Assembly: GCF_030812675.1 (NCBI RefSeq)
Contig: NZ_JAUSTE010000002.1
Location: forward strand, 248,001-312,000
Direction: 5' to 3'
Source: Sinomonas atrocyanea
Lineage (GTDB): Bacteria > Actinomycetota > Actinomycetes > Actinomycetales > Micrococcaceae
Length of the DNA: 64,000 nucleotides
The position numbers and the translations under genes were made by a program. How positions within the stretch are numbered: the stretch's first letter is position 1; each line of letters begins with the position of its first letter. Below are positions 29,516-38,335 of the stretch, in pieces. Under the pieces are notes generated by a model. That model had not been told where the DNA came from and searched no databases. It saw only the letters and a program-made list of their open reading frames with translations.

Positions 29516-31243
29516 CTAGTCTCTCAGACCGGGGAAGTCGGCCTCTGCGTACTCGATGCCGTACCCGCCGGCGGCCGTCGCGGAGTGCCGCGCCTGCTCG
29601 GTGTGCCGCAGCTCGACCCGGCGGATCTTGCCCGAGATGGTCTTGGGAAGCTCGCTGAACTCGATGCGGCGGATGCGCTTGAACGGGGCGAGCTGGCTGC
29701 GGCAGTAGCGCAGGATCTCCTCGGCGATCTCGGGCCCGGGCTCGTACCCTCCGGCGAGCACGACGAACGCCTTGGGCACCGAGAGCCGCACCTCGTCGGG
29801 GGACGGCACCACGGCGGCCTCGGCAACGGCCGGATGCTCGATCAGCACGCTCTCGAGCTCGAACGGGGAGAGCCGGTAGTCGGAGGACTTGAACACGTCG
29901 TCGCCGCGGCCCACGTAGGTGATGACGCCGCTGGCATCCCGCGTGGCCATGTCGCCCGTGTGGTAGTAGCCGCCGCGGAAGGCGTCGGCGGTCTTCTCGG
30001 GGTCGCCGTAGTAGCCCTTCATGAGGCCCACCGGGCGAGGGTCGAGGCGGAGGCAGAGCTCGCCGTCGTCCCCCTCCTCGCCGGTGGCGGGGTCCACGAG
30101 CACGACGTCGTAGCCCGGCAGCGGGCGTCCCATCGCACCGACGGTGACGGGCTGGCCCGGGGTGTTGGCGACCTGGACGGTGGTCTCGGTCTGGCCGAAG
30201 CCGTCGCGGATGGTCACGCCCCAGGCCTTCTGCACCTGCCCGATGACCTCGGCGTTGAGCGGCTCGCCGGCGGAGACGGCCTTCCGCGGCGGGGTCTCCA
30301 GCTGGGTCAGGTCGGACTGGATGAGCATGCGCCACACGGTGGGCGGGGCGCAGAAGCTCGTGACGCCCTCGCGGCCCATCTGCTCCAGGAGGGCGGAGGC
30401 GTCGAAGCGCTCGTAGTTGTAGATGAACACGGTGGCCTCGGCGATCCACGGCGTGAAGACATTGGACCACGCGTGCTTGGCCCAGCCGGGCGAGGCGACG
30501 TTGAGGTGGACGTCGCCGGGCTCGAGGCCGATCCAGTACATCGTGGAGAGGTGCCCCACCGGGTAGGACACGTGGGTGTGCTCCACGAGCTTGGCCCGCG
30601 AGGTGGTGCCGGAGGTGAAGTAGAGCAGGAGCGTCTCGTCCGCCCGGGTCGGCGCGTCCGGGGCGAAGTCGGCGCGGGCCTGGGCCGAGGCCGCGTAGTC
30701 GATGGCCTCGCGCGCGGGGGCCGGGTCCGCCCCGGCGCCCCCGACGACGATGACGCGGTAGTCGCCGGGCACGTCGTCGAACTTGTGCGCGTTGGCCCCG
30801 CCGACGACCACCCAATGGGCACCGCCTCGCTCCACGCGGTCCTCGAGGTCCCAGCGGCCCATGAGCGTGGTGGTCGGGATCATGACGACGCCGAGCTTGA
30901 TCCCGGCGAGCATGAGCTCCCACAGCTCGACCTGGTTGCCAAGCATGATGATCATGCGGTCGCCGCGCCGGACGCCCTGGTCGCGGAGCCAGCCGGCCAC
31001 CTGCGACGAGCGGGCGGAGAGTTCGGCGAACGTGCGGCGGGTCGAGCTGCCGTCCTGCTCCACGATGACGAGGGCTGGCTGGCTCCCGCGCACGGGGTCG
31101 GAGCCGAGCGCGTCGAACCAGTCCAGGGCGAAGTTGAACTCCGCGAAGCGGGGCCAGGCGAACTCGTCGTGGGCCCGGGCGTAGTCCTCGCGGAGCTCGA
31201 GCAGCCTGTCGCGGGCAGCCCTGAAGTCGTCGGTGACAGTCAT
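29516..31243 (-). CDS. AMP-forming acyl-CoA synthetase
   Basis: A 575-residue ANL-superfamily ligase. Motifs: LLYFTSGTTSRAKLVEHTH (P-loop; the usual Thr/Gly-rich loop with a Lys), DGFGQTET, YHTGDMA, and the C-terminal LPKTISGKIRRVELR with the catalytic Lys. It activates a carboxylate with ATP and loads CoA. Divergent from an acyl-CoA dehydrogenase and followed by a MarR gene, it likely serves a medium-chain, branched or aromatic acid pathway. The substrate cannot be fixed. Confidence 0.92.
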   Translation of the reverse strand: MTVTDDFRAARDRLLELREDYARAHDEFAWPRFAEFNFALDWFDALGSDPVRGSQPALVIVEQDGSSTRRTFAELSARSSQVAGWLRDQGVRRGDRMIIMLGNQVELWELMLAGIKLGVVMIPTTTLMGRWDLEDRVERGGAHWVVVGGANAHKFDDVPGDYRVIVVGGAGADPAPAREAIDYAASAQARADFAPDAPTRADETLLLYFTSGTTSRAKLVEHTHVSYPVGHLSTMYWIGLEPGDVHLNVASPGWAKHAWSNVFTPWIAEATVFIYNYERFDASALLEQMGREGVTSFCAPPTVWRMLIQSDLTQLETPPRKAVSAGEPLNAEVIGQVQKAWGVTIRDGFGQTETTVQVANTPGQPVTVGAMGRPLPGYDVVLVDPATGEEGDDGELCLRLDPRPVGLMKGYYGDPEKTADAFRGGYYHTGDMATRDASGVITYVGRGDDVFKSSDYRLSPFELESVLIEHPAVAEAAVVPSPDEVRLSVPKAFVVLAGGYEPGPEIAEEILRYCRSQLAPFKRIRRIEFSELPKTISGKIRRVELRHTEQARHSATAAGGYGIEYAEADFPGLRD

Positions 31244-31285
31244 CGCCTCGCCTTTCCGTCCTAGTGATCTCCGTCACGATGAAAT

Positions 31286-31303
31286 ATAGTTGGACTTCCT
31301 AGG
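31286..31303. promoter_or_regulatory. Operator-like palindrome between acyl-CoA ligase and dehydrogenase genes
   Basis: AGTTGGA-CT-TCCTAGG (31288-31303) shares the TTGGA-N2-TCC core with the site upstream of mmsA; read on the minus strand it gives GGAAGTCC-A-N-TAT, as there. It lies in the 91-nt divergent promoter region. Confidence 0.45.
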
Positions 31304-31334
31304 GTTTGAACAGCGCCGCGATGAAGAGGTCCCC

Positions 31335-32537
31335 ATGCTCCACGCACCAGCCACGCTCCGCCCGGCCGCCGCGCCCGCAGTCCCCTTCCCGGACGCGGAC
31401 CTCATGCGCGTCGCGGACCTGCTCTCCGCCGCGGAGCGGGAGCGCTTCGCCGAGCTGCGGGAGGTCCTCCAGGAGCAGGTCCGGCCCCTGGCCGTGCCGT
31501 TCTGGAACCGCGAGGAGTTCCCCTTCGCGCTCCTGCCGAAGCTCGCGTCCCTGGGGCTCGGGCGGCTGCAGACGGACGGGTCCTCGCGGCTATTCCAGGG
31601 ACTTGCCTACATGGAGACCGCTCGGGCCGACGTCTCCCTGTCGGCGCTCGTCGGGATCCACAACGAGCTCGTCGTGGGCATGGTCCACGACCTCGGCTCC
31701 GAGGAGCAGAAGCGGCGCTGGCTGCCGGGCCTCGAGGCGTTCACGTCCCTCGGCGCCTTCGCGCTCACCGAGCCGGAGCACGGTTCGGACATCGCCGGCG
31801 GCCTCGCCACGACCGCGACGCGCGACGGCGACGGCTGGGTCCTGCACGGAGCGAAGCGCTGGATCGGGGCCGGCACCATCGCCGACTTCGTCCTCGTCTG
31901 GGCGCGGGACACGGAGGACGGCGCGGTCAAGGCCTTCATCGTCGAGACGGACCGGCCCGGCTTCACGGCCACGAAGATCGCGAACAAGATCGGGCTGCGC
32001 ATCATGCAGAACGCGGACCTCGTGCTCGACGGCGTCCGGGTGCCCGGGGCGAACCTGCTGCCCGGGGCCACGGCGTTCGACCGTGCCAACGATCTGCTGC
32101 GGGACTCCCGCGCGTGGGTCGGCTGGCAGGCGGCGGGGATCCAGCTCGCCGCGTTCGACATCGCCCGGGCGTACGCGCTCGAGAGGATGCAGTTCGGCAG
32201 GCCGCTCGCCGGCTTCCAGCTCGTCCAGCAGCAGCTGTCCGAGATCCTCGGCAACGCCCAGGCGTCCCTGTCCCTCATGGTCGAGCTCGCCCGCATCCAG
32301 GAGGCCGGCGGCCTCGAGATGGCGCAGTCGGCGATGGCGAAGGCGACCACCACCCGACTGGCCCGCTCCTCGGTGGCCATGGGCCGGTCCCTGCTGGGCG
32401 GCAACGGCATCACGACCGACTACGAGATGGCGAAGCTGTTCGGCGACGCCGAGGTCCTCTACACGTACGAGGGAACCTACGAGATCAACTCGCTCATTGT
32501 GGGCCGGGCCGTGACGGGGGCCTCCGCGTTCGTCTGA
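31335..32537 (+). CDS. Acyl-CoA dehydrogenase (glutaryl-CoA dehydrogenase-like branch)
   Basis: A 400-residue flavoenzyme. Motifs: GAFALTEPEHGSDIAG for FAD/substrate binding, GAKRWIGAGTIADF, ERMQFGRPLAGFQLVQ, GNGITTDYEMAKLFGDAEVLYTYEGTYEIN, whose Glu in YEGTYEIN is the catalytic base. The branch includes glutaryl-CoA and related dehydrogenases; decarboxylation is not certain. The ATG at 31335 has GAAGAGG 5 nt upstream. It is divergent from the acyl-CoA ligase and probably co-regulated. Confidence 0.92.
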   Translation: MLHAPATLRPAAAPAVPFPDADLMRVADLLSAAERERFAELREVLQEQVRPLAVPFWNREEFPFALLPKLASLGLGRLQTDGSSRLFQGLAYMETARADVSLSALVGIHNELVVGMVHDLGSEEQKRRWLPGLEAFTSLGAFALTEPEHGSDIAGGLATTATRDGDGWVLHGAKRWIGAGTIADFVLVWARDTEDGAVKAFIVETDRPGFTATKIANKIGLRIMQNADLVLDGVRVPGANLLPGATAFDRANDLLRDSRAWVGWQAAGIQLAAFDIARAYALERMQFGRPLAGFQLVQQQLSEILGNAQASLSLMVELARIQEAGGLEMAQSAMAKATTTRLARSSVAMGRSLLGGNGITTDYEMAKLFGDAEVLYTYEGTYEINSLIVGRAVTGASAFV

Positions 32538-32604
32538 CGGTTGCGCGCGGCGAAAGCGGGTATGCCGAAGGCGTCCGAACCGTCACCAGACCCCGGAGGA
32601 AGCC

Positions 32605-35064
32605 ATGACGCGCGTGGACCGGATCGCCGAGCCCTGGGGAGCCAGGACCCCGTACGGAGAGGGCGAGCCGTGGCCCGTGCGGGTCGACACCCACCTCGAC
32701 GGCAGCCTCAGTCCCGGTGAGGTGGACCGCTGGGTCCAGGCCGCTTCCCTCCTGCACTCCAACGGCGACGCGATGGACATCGCGGTCAAGGACGAGCGCA
32801 TCGTCGGGGTGCGCGGCCGGGCGTCCGACCGGGTGAACCACGGCCGGCTCGGGGTGAAGGACCTGTACGGCTGGCAGGCCAATTCCTCGCCCGACCGGCT
32901 GACCCGACCGCTCGTGCGCGAGGGCGGCCGTCTGGTCGAGACCGACTGGGACACGGCGATGGGCCGGATCGTGGGGCGCACACAGGAGCTCCTCGCGGAG
33001 CAGGGGCCGAGCGCCGTCGGCTTCTACACGACGGGGCAGCTCTTCGCGGAGGAGTACTACACGCTCGGCGTGCTCGCCCACGGCGGCATCGGGACGAACC
33101 ACGTGGACGGCAACACCCGCCTGTGCACCGCCACCGCGGCCGCCGCCCTCAAGGAGTCCTTCGCGAGCGACGGCCAGCCCGGCTCGTACACGGATGTGGA
33201 CCACGCGGACGTCATCGCGCTCTACGGGCACAACGTGGCAGAAACGCAGAGCGTGCTGTGGATGCGGATGCTGGACCGCCTCGCGGGACCGAATCCGCCC
33301 AAGGTCATCTGCGTGGACCCGCGCCCCACCGAGGTGGCGCGCCACGCGACGGTGCACCTCGCGCCGCTGCCCGGCACCAATGTGGCCCTCATGAACGGCC
33401 TCCTGCACGAGATCATCGCCAACGACTGGGTCGACCACGCCTACATCGACGCCCATGCGGTCGGCTTCGACGAACTCGTGAAGCAGGTCCAGGAGTACAC
33501 CCCCGAGACCGTGGCCCACATCTGCGATGTGCCCGCCGAGCAGATCCGCGAGGCGGCGGCGATCCTGGGCCATGCTGAGCGGCTCCTCTCCACCGTCCTG
33601 CAGGGCTTCTACCAGTCGAACCAGGCCACCGCAGCGTCGGTCCAGGTGAACAACGTCAACATCATCCGCGGCATGCTCGGGCGCCCCGGCTGCGGCATCC
33701 TGCAGATGAACGGCCAGCCGACGGCCGAGAACACCCGCGAATGCGGGGGCGACGGCGATCTGCCCGCCTTCCGCAACTGGTCCAACGACGAGCACGTGAA
33801 GGACCTCGCAAGGGTCTGGAACGTGGACCCGATGGAGATCCCGCACTACTCCCCGCCTACCCACGTGATGCAGATGATGCGCTACGTCGAGGACGGCTCG
33901 ATCAGGATGCTGTGGGTGAGCGGGACGAACCCGGCCGTCTCCCTCCCCGAGCTGTCCCGGGTGCGCTCGATCCTGGCGCAGGAGCGGCTGTTCCTCGTGG
34001 TGCAGGACATCTTCCTGTCCGAGACGGCCCAGCTCGCCGACGTCGTGCCGCCGGCCGCGACGTGGGGGGAGAAGACCGGGACGTTCACCAATGTGGACCG
34101 CACCGTGCACCTCTCCGAGAAGGCCGTGGAGCCGCCCGGCGAGGCGAGGGCCGATCTGGAGATCTTCATCGACTACGCGCACCGGCTCGGCCTGAAGGAC
34201 CAGGACGGCGCGCCGCTCGTCACATGGCACGACGCCGAGTCCGCCTTCGAGGCGTGGAAGGAGTGCAGCAGGGGCCGTCCGTGCGACTACACGGGGATGA
34301 CCTACGAGAAGCTGCGGGGCGGCTCGGGGATCCAGTGGCCGTGCACGGACGAGCAGCCCGAGGGGACGGAGCGCCTCTACGAGGACGGGAAGTTCTTCAG
34401 CGCCCCGGACTACTGCGAGAGCTACGGACGCGACCTCGTCACGGGCGCCCCCGTGGAGCCGACGGAGTACAAGGCCCTCAACCCCCTGGGCAAGGCCATC
34501 CTGAGGGCCGCCGAGTACGTCCCCCCGCACGAGATCCCCAGCGAGGACTACCCGCTCATCCTCATCACGGGCCGCACGCTCTACCACTTCCACACTCGGA
34601 CCAAGACGGGCCGGGCGCCGGAGCTCCAGGCCGCCGCCCCGGACGTCTGGGTCGAGCTGTCCGAGGCGGACGCCTCCGCGTTCGGCATCGGCGAGGGCGA
34701 CCTCGTCACGGTCAGCAGCCCGAGGGGCTCGGTCAGCGCCAAGGCCCGCATCACTGCCATCCGCCGCGGGGTGGTCTTCCTGCCGTTCCACTACGGCTAC
34801 TGGGACACCGAGGGGGGCCACGCGCCGGACGGCGCAGGCCGCGCCGCCAACGAGCTGACGATCACCGACTGGGACGCCTGCTCCAAGCAGCCGATCTTCA
34901 AGACGGCCGCGGCACGCGTGGAGCGCGCCGCGGCCGGAGAAGGGCCGGCCCCCGCGCCGACCACGACCGCCTCGGCTCCCATCCGGCCCGCCGGCCCCCC
35001 GACGCGCGGGCCGAGCGACGTGGACGAAGAGCTGGCAGGGCAGGCACGGGAGGTGGCGCTGTGA
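32605..35064 (+). CDS. Molybdopterin oxidoreductase lacking the N-terminal Fe-S cysteines
   Basis: An 819-residue member of the nitrate reductase/formate dehydrogenase (MopB) family, with molybdopterin-binding blocks such as ALYGHNVAETQSVLWMRM, WVSGTNPAVSLPEL, PPAATWGEKTGTFTNVDR and a C-terminal dinucleotide-binding domain (LITGRTLYHFHTRTKTGR). Cys174 in NTRLCTATAA aligns with the Mo-ligand position. The region at residues 40-90 that normally holds four cysteines for [4Fe-4S] has none (WVQAASLLHSNGDAMD, GRLGVKDL). The frame starts with ATG 32605 and a GAGGAA site. A small helical protein overlaps its end (GTGA). The electron acceptor and substrate are unknown. Confidence 0.88.
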   Translation: MTRVDRIAEPWGARTPYGEGEPWPVRVDTHLDGSLSPGEVDRWVQAASLLHSNGDAMDIAVKDERIVGVRGRASDRVNHGRLGVKDLYGWQANSSPDRLTRPLVREGGRLVETDWDTAMGRIVGRTQELLAEQGPSAVGFYTTGQLFAEEYYTLGVLAHGGIGTNHVDGNTRLCTATAAAALKESFASDGQPGSYTDVDHADVIALYGHNVAETQSVLWMRMLDRLAGPNPPKVICVDPRPTEVARHATVHLAPLPGTNVALMNGLLHEIIANDWVDHAYIDAHAVGFDELVKQVQEYTPETVAHICDVPAEQIREAAAILGHAERLLSTVLQGFYQSNQATAASVQVNNVNIIRGMLGRPGCGILQMNGQPTAENTRECGGDGDLPAFRNWSNDEHVKDLARVWNVDPMEIPHYSPPTHVMQMMRYVEDGSIRMLWVSGTNPAVSLPELSRVRSILAQERLFLVVQDIFLSETAQLADVVPPAATWGEKTGTFTNVDRTVHLSEKAVEPPGEARADLEIFIDYAHRLGLKDQDGAPLVTWHDAESAFEAWKECSRGRPCDYTGMTYEKLRGGSGIQWPCTDEQPEGTERLYEDGKFFSAPDYCESYGRDLVTGAPVEPTEYKALNPLGKAILRAAEYVPPHEIPSEDYPLILITGRTLYHFHTRTKTGRAPELQAAAPDVWVELSEADASAFGIGEGDLVTVSSPRGSVSAKARITAIRRGVVFLPFHYGYWDTEGGHAPDGAGRAANELTITDWDACSKQPIFKTAAARVERAAAGEGPAPAPTTTASAPIRPAGPPTRGPSDVDEELAGQAREVAL

Positions 35065-35543
35065 AGATCGGACTGGCTCTGGAAGAGCTCCACCGCTCGG
35101 AGGCCGAGCTCGCCCGCGAGCTGCTCAGGGTCTCGGACCGGCACAAGGTGGACCACGAGGTCTTCCACCTGGGCCGCGACCTTGCCCGGTGGTCCCAGGA
35201 GCACGTGGCGCTGATCGCCGAGATCGGCCACGACTACGGCCAGGACCTCGACCCGGAGGCCGGCGGCCCGCTCGGACCGCTCGAGCGCGTGGTGGAGAAG
35301 GGCAGCGAGCTCACGGGACGGATCAGCGCGCCGGGCCTCCTCATGCTGCGGGACTTGCGCGAGGTGTACATCAAGGCCTCGGGGGTCTCGGTGGACTGGG
35401 AGCTCCTCGCCCAGGCGGCGCAGGGGATCAAGCACCGTGACCTGCTCGCCCTCGCCCAGCGCTGCCACCCGGAGACCCTCCGGCAGATGCGCTGGGCCAA
35501 CGCCAAGCTCAAGGAGAGCGCCACCCAGATCCTGGTGAGCTGA
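35061..35543 (+). CDS. Helical companion protein of the molybdopterin enzyme
   Basis: A 160-residue, almost entirely alpha-helical protein, with His/Glu-rich amphipathic helices at about 5-25 and 30-58 (HKVDHEVFHLGRDLARWSQEH) and two more after about 75, resembling a four-helix bundle. The GTG at 35061 overlaps the molybdopterin gene stop (GTGA), so it is co-translated and probably binds or serves that enzyme. I recognise no named family. Confidence 0.65.
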   Translation: MKIGLALEELHRSEAELARELLRVSDRHKVDHEVFHLGRDLARWSQEHVALIAEIGHDYGQDLDPEAGGPLGPLERVVEKGSELTGRISAPGLLMLRDLREVYIKASGVSVDWELLAQAAQGIKHRDLLALAQRCHPETLRQMRWANAKLKESATQILVS

Positions 35544-35611
35544 TGGGCCCCGCGAAGGAGGCAGAGGGCCCGCAGAGCGGAAAGCTCTGGCGCCCGGCGG
35601 CGTCGTATGAC

Positions 35612-35617
35612 TACGGT
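35612..35617 (+). promoter_or_regulatory. Leaderless -10 of the small proline-rich gene
   Basis: TACGGT, then TCCCGT, then ATG at 35624. This spacing decides the start over an in-frame ATG at 35543. Confidence 0.55.
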
Positions 35618-35623
35618 TCCCGT

Positions 35624-35932
35624 ATGGAACAGGACGATCGCGTGCCGCCGCCCCCGGGCCTTGCGGCATACGACCACGACGCGCCGCTCGACGACGGCTA
35701 CAGCCAGGGCGAGAACTACGGCCACAACCAGGAGCCGCTCCAGCTTCATGACCCCCGCCGCTACGCGGACACCCCGCCCGGCGAGCCGCGCACCGAGCTC
35801 CCCGCCCCGCCCGAACCCGCGCGGCCGAAGCGCCGTCCCCACACCGCCGGTCTGGGCACCTCCGGGGCCGCGGGCATCCCCGACGCCGCCGGCGCCGTGC
35901 ACACCGGATTCGGCGACACCGACCGCGACTGA
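35624..35932 (+). CDS. Proline-rich, probably disordered protein, unknown
   Basis: A 102-residue hydrophilic protein rich in Pro, Asp and Gly, with no membrane helix or signal peptide. A leaderless -10 (TACGGT) 6 nt before ATG 35624 favours this start; an ATG at 35543 overlapping the previous stop would add 27 residues. No domain is recognised. The codon use is normal for the region, which supports a real gene. Confidence 0.5.
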   Translation: MEQDDRVPPPPGLAAYDHDAPLDDGYSQGENYGHNQEPLQLHDPRRYADTPPGEPRTELPAPPEPARPKRRPHTAGLGTSGAAGIPDAAGAVHTGFGDTDRD

Positions 35933-35990
35933 GCGCGACCTACCGGCGAGTTCACACAGGCGCACACACTCGCGGACGGCCGCCCGCATC

Positions 35991-36003
35991 GGCCAGACTG
36001 GCC
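35991..36003. promoter_or_regulatory. Palindrome over the start region of the MetE-like gene
   Basis: GGCCAG-A-CTGGCC is a perfect inverted repeat ending 2 nt before the ATG at 36006 and covering the expected transcription start (weak -10 CAGACT). It may be an operator. Confidence 0.35.
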
Positions 36004-36005
36004 CC

Positions 36006-37217
36006 ATGCACAACACCGACTTCATCCAGGTCTCGCACGCCGGATCGCTCCCCCGCACGCCCGAGCTGCTCGCGGCGAACGCGGCCCAGGCCGCGGACCC
36101 GGACGATTCGGCGGCGTTCGAGGACCTCCTCGCCGGCTCCGTCAAGGACATCGTCGCGAAGCAGCGCGAGGCCGGGGTCACCCTGCCGAACGACGGCGAG
36201 TACGGCCACACGATGTCCAACTCGGTGGACTACGGCGCGTGGTGGAACTACTCCTTCTCGCGCCTCGGCGGCCTCTCGCAGGGCGGCGTGGACCGCTGGC
36301 AGATGACCGAGGAGATCCGCTCCGAGCCGGGCCACATCCGCCTCACCACGATGCGGGACCGCCGCGACCGGGTCCGCTTCAACGAGGCCTACAACGATCC
36401 CAACTCGTTCATCCTCACCGGCCGCAAGCCCGTCGCCCAGCCCACCGTCACGGGCCCCATCACGTACATCGGGCAGGAGGCCGTGCAGCGCGACGTCGCC
36501 AACCTCAAGGCCGCCCTCGCCGCGAACGGCTACGAGACCGGGTTCCTCCCCGCCCTCTCCCCCGGCTCCGCGAGCCGCCTCCTGAACGAGTACTACCAGG
36601 ACGAGGAGGAGCTGGTCTTCGCGTGCGCCGACGCCATGCGCGAGGAGTACAAGGCCATCATCGACGCCGGCCTCACGGTCCAGATCGACGATCCCTCCAT
36701 CGCCGAGAACTGGGACATGATCAACCCCGAGCCGAGCCTGGCGGACTACCTGAAGTTCACCCAGGTCCGCGTCGAGGCCCTCAACCATGCCATCCGCGGC
36801 CTGCCGCAGGAGCAGATCCGCTTCCACCTGTGCTGGGGCTCCTGGCACGGCCCGCACACCACGGACATCCCGTTCAAGGACCTCGCCGAGACGATGCTCT
36901 CGATCAACGCCGGCTCCTATTCGTTCGAGGCGGCCAACGTCCGCCACGAGCACGAGTGGAAGGTCTGGCGGGACCTCGACCTGCCCGAGGAGAAGACGAT
37001 CGCCCCGGGCGTGGTCTCGCACGCGACCAACGTGGTGGAGCACCCGGAGCTGGTCGCGGACCGCATCGAGAACTTCGCCTCGATCGTGGGCCGCGAGCGC
37101 GTCATCGCCTCGACCGACTGCGGCCTCGGCGGCCGCGTCCACCCGCAGATCGCCTGGGCCAAGCTCGAGTCGCTCTCGGAGGGCGCGCGGATCGCGAGCC
37201 AGCGGCTCTGGGGCTAG
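36006..37217 (+). CDS. Cobalamin-independent methionine synthase family (MetE C-terminal-like)
   Basis: A 403-residue TIM-barrel protein of the short MetE-like/UROD superfamily. Zinc-binding residues are expected in HLCWGSWHGPH and STDCGLGGR; the start HAGSLPRTPELLAA matches these short proteins. Because the N-terminal MetE half is missing it may use a different methyl donor or be a core methyltransferase. No ribosome site precedes ATG 36006. It is followed 3 nt later by a thioesterase gene in the same operon. Confidence 0.8.
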   Translation: MHNTDFIQVSHAGSLPRTPELLAANAAQAADPDDSAAFEDLLAGSVKDIVAKQREAGVTLPNDGEYGHTMSNSVDYGAWWNYSFSRLGGLSQGGVDRWQMTEEIRSEPGHIRLTTMRDRRDRVRFNEAYNDPNSFILTGRKPVAQPTVTGPITYIGQEAVQRDVANLKAALAANGYETGFLPALSPGSASRLLNEYYQDEEELVFACADAMREEYKAIIDAGLTVQIDDPSIAENWDMINPEPSLADYLKFTQVRVEALNHAIRGLPQEQIRFHLCWGSWHGPHTTDIPFKDLAETMLSINAGSYSFEAANVRHEHEWKVWRDLDLPEEKTIAPGVVSHATNVVEHPELVADRIENFASIVGRERVIASTDCGLGGRVHPQIAWAKLESLSEGARIASQRLWG

Positions 37218-37220
37218 GGC

Positions 37221-38237
37221 ATGGCGCACGACGCCGGCGGCCCGGCTCCCGCGGCAGGGGCGCCGGCCGCTGTGGCCCCGCAGCAGTCCCCTGAGGTCAC
37301 GCTCCGCTTCCTCGCGGCGCCGACGGACAAGGGCCACTCCGGCTCGGTCGACGCCGGCACCGTCCTCGAGTGGGTCGACAAGGCCGCGTACGCCGCCGCC
37401 GTGGGCTGGGCGAAGACGTACTGCGTGACGGCCTACGTGGGCAACATCCACTTCGCCGACCCCGTCAACGTCGGGGACATGGTCGAGGTCACCGCCACGA
37501 TCGTGTACACCGGACGCAGCTCGATGCACATCCGCACCGTGGTGTCCTCGGGCGATCCGAAGGGCGGCACGCCCACGATGCGCAGCGACTGCCTCGTGAT
37601 CTTCGTGGCCGTCGGCGAGGACGGGCGCCCGGTCGAGGTCCCGGCCTGGATCCCCCGGACCGAGGCCGAGCGGGAGGCGGAGGCGCACGCGAAGGCCCGC
37701 GTGGCCGTGCGTGACGAGATCGTCGCGTCCATGAAGCGCCAGGAGTACACCGACGCCGGCACCGCCGAGCGCGTGGTCCTGCGGTTCCTCGCGGCCCCGA
37801 CGGACGTGAACTGGGGCGGCAAGGTCCACGGCGGCACCGTCATGAAGTGGATCGACGAGGCCGCGTACGTGTGCGCGTCCCGGTACTGCGGGCGGGACGC
37901 CGTTGCGGTCTTCTCGGGCGGCGTTCGCTTCTACCGGCCCCTGCTCATCGGGGACGTCGTCGAGGTGGAGGCCAGGCTCGTGTACACCGGGACGAAGGGC
38001 ATGCACATCGCGGTCCATGTCCGCTCGGGCTCGCCCCGCGGGCACGGGCTGCACCTGACCACCTACTGCCTCACGGTCATGGTGGCCCGGGACGAGACCG
38101 GGACCGCGGTGCCCGTGCCCCGCTGGGAGCCTGTCTCCGACGAGGACCGGCGCCTGTGGGAGCACGCCCGCGAGCTGCTCGAGATCCGCGGGAAGGCACC
38201 CGGGGGCCGGCTGCCGAACCACCTGCTCGGCGCCTGA
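37221..38237 (+). CDS. Double-hotdog acyl-CoA thioesterase
   Basis: A 338-residue protein with two hotdog (4HBT) domains, residues about 25-150 and 175-310, each beginning with VTLRFLAAPTD / VVLRFLAAPTD and containing a GGKVHGGTVMKWIDEAAY-type helix with the active Asp in the second copy (the first has VDAGTVLEWVDKAAY). It would hydrolyse acyl-CoA esters. The Ala/Pro-rich N-terminus is probably unstructured. It starts 3 nt after the MetE-like stop. Confidence 0.88.
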   Translation: MAHDAGGPAPAAGAPAAVAPQQSPEVTLRFLAAPTDKGHSGSVDAGTVLEWVDKAAYAAAVGWAKTYCVTAYVGNIHFADPVNVGDMVEVTATIVYTGRSSMHIRTVVSSGDPKGGTPTMRSDCLVIFVAVGEDGRPVEVPAWIPRTEAEREAEAHAKARVAVRDEIVASMKRQEYTDAGTAERVVLRFLAAPTDVNWGGKVHGGTVMKWIDEAAYVCASRYCGRDAVAVFSGGVRFYRPLLIGDVVEVEARLVYTGTKGMHIAVHVRSGSPRGHGLHLTTYCLTVMVARDETGTAVPVPRWEPVSDEDRRLWEHARELLEIRGKAPGGRLPNHLLGA

Positions 38238-38284
38238 CCCCGCACACGGCTCCGCCGCGACTTCCGCGTAGCGGGGCCGCCGGA

Positions 38285-38290
38285 TACGCT
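38285..38290 (+). promoter_or_regulatory. -10 box of the LGFP-repeat gene
   Basis: TACGCT at 38285-38290 is 6 nt before an in-frame GTG at 38297. The mRNA could start at that GTG (leaderless) and also serve the internal GTG at 38336, which has GGGGAGGA upstream. Confidence 0.5.
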
Positions 38291-38335
38291 TCGCCTGTGC
38301 CACTTCGGGGGTGGCCATCTCGGGGAGGAACTGAC

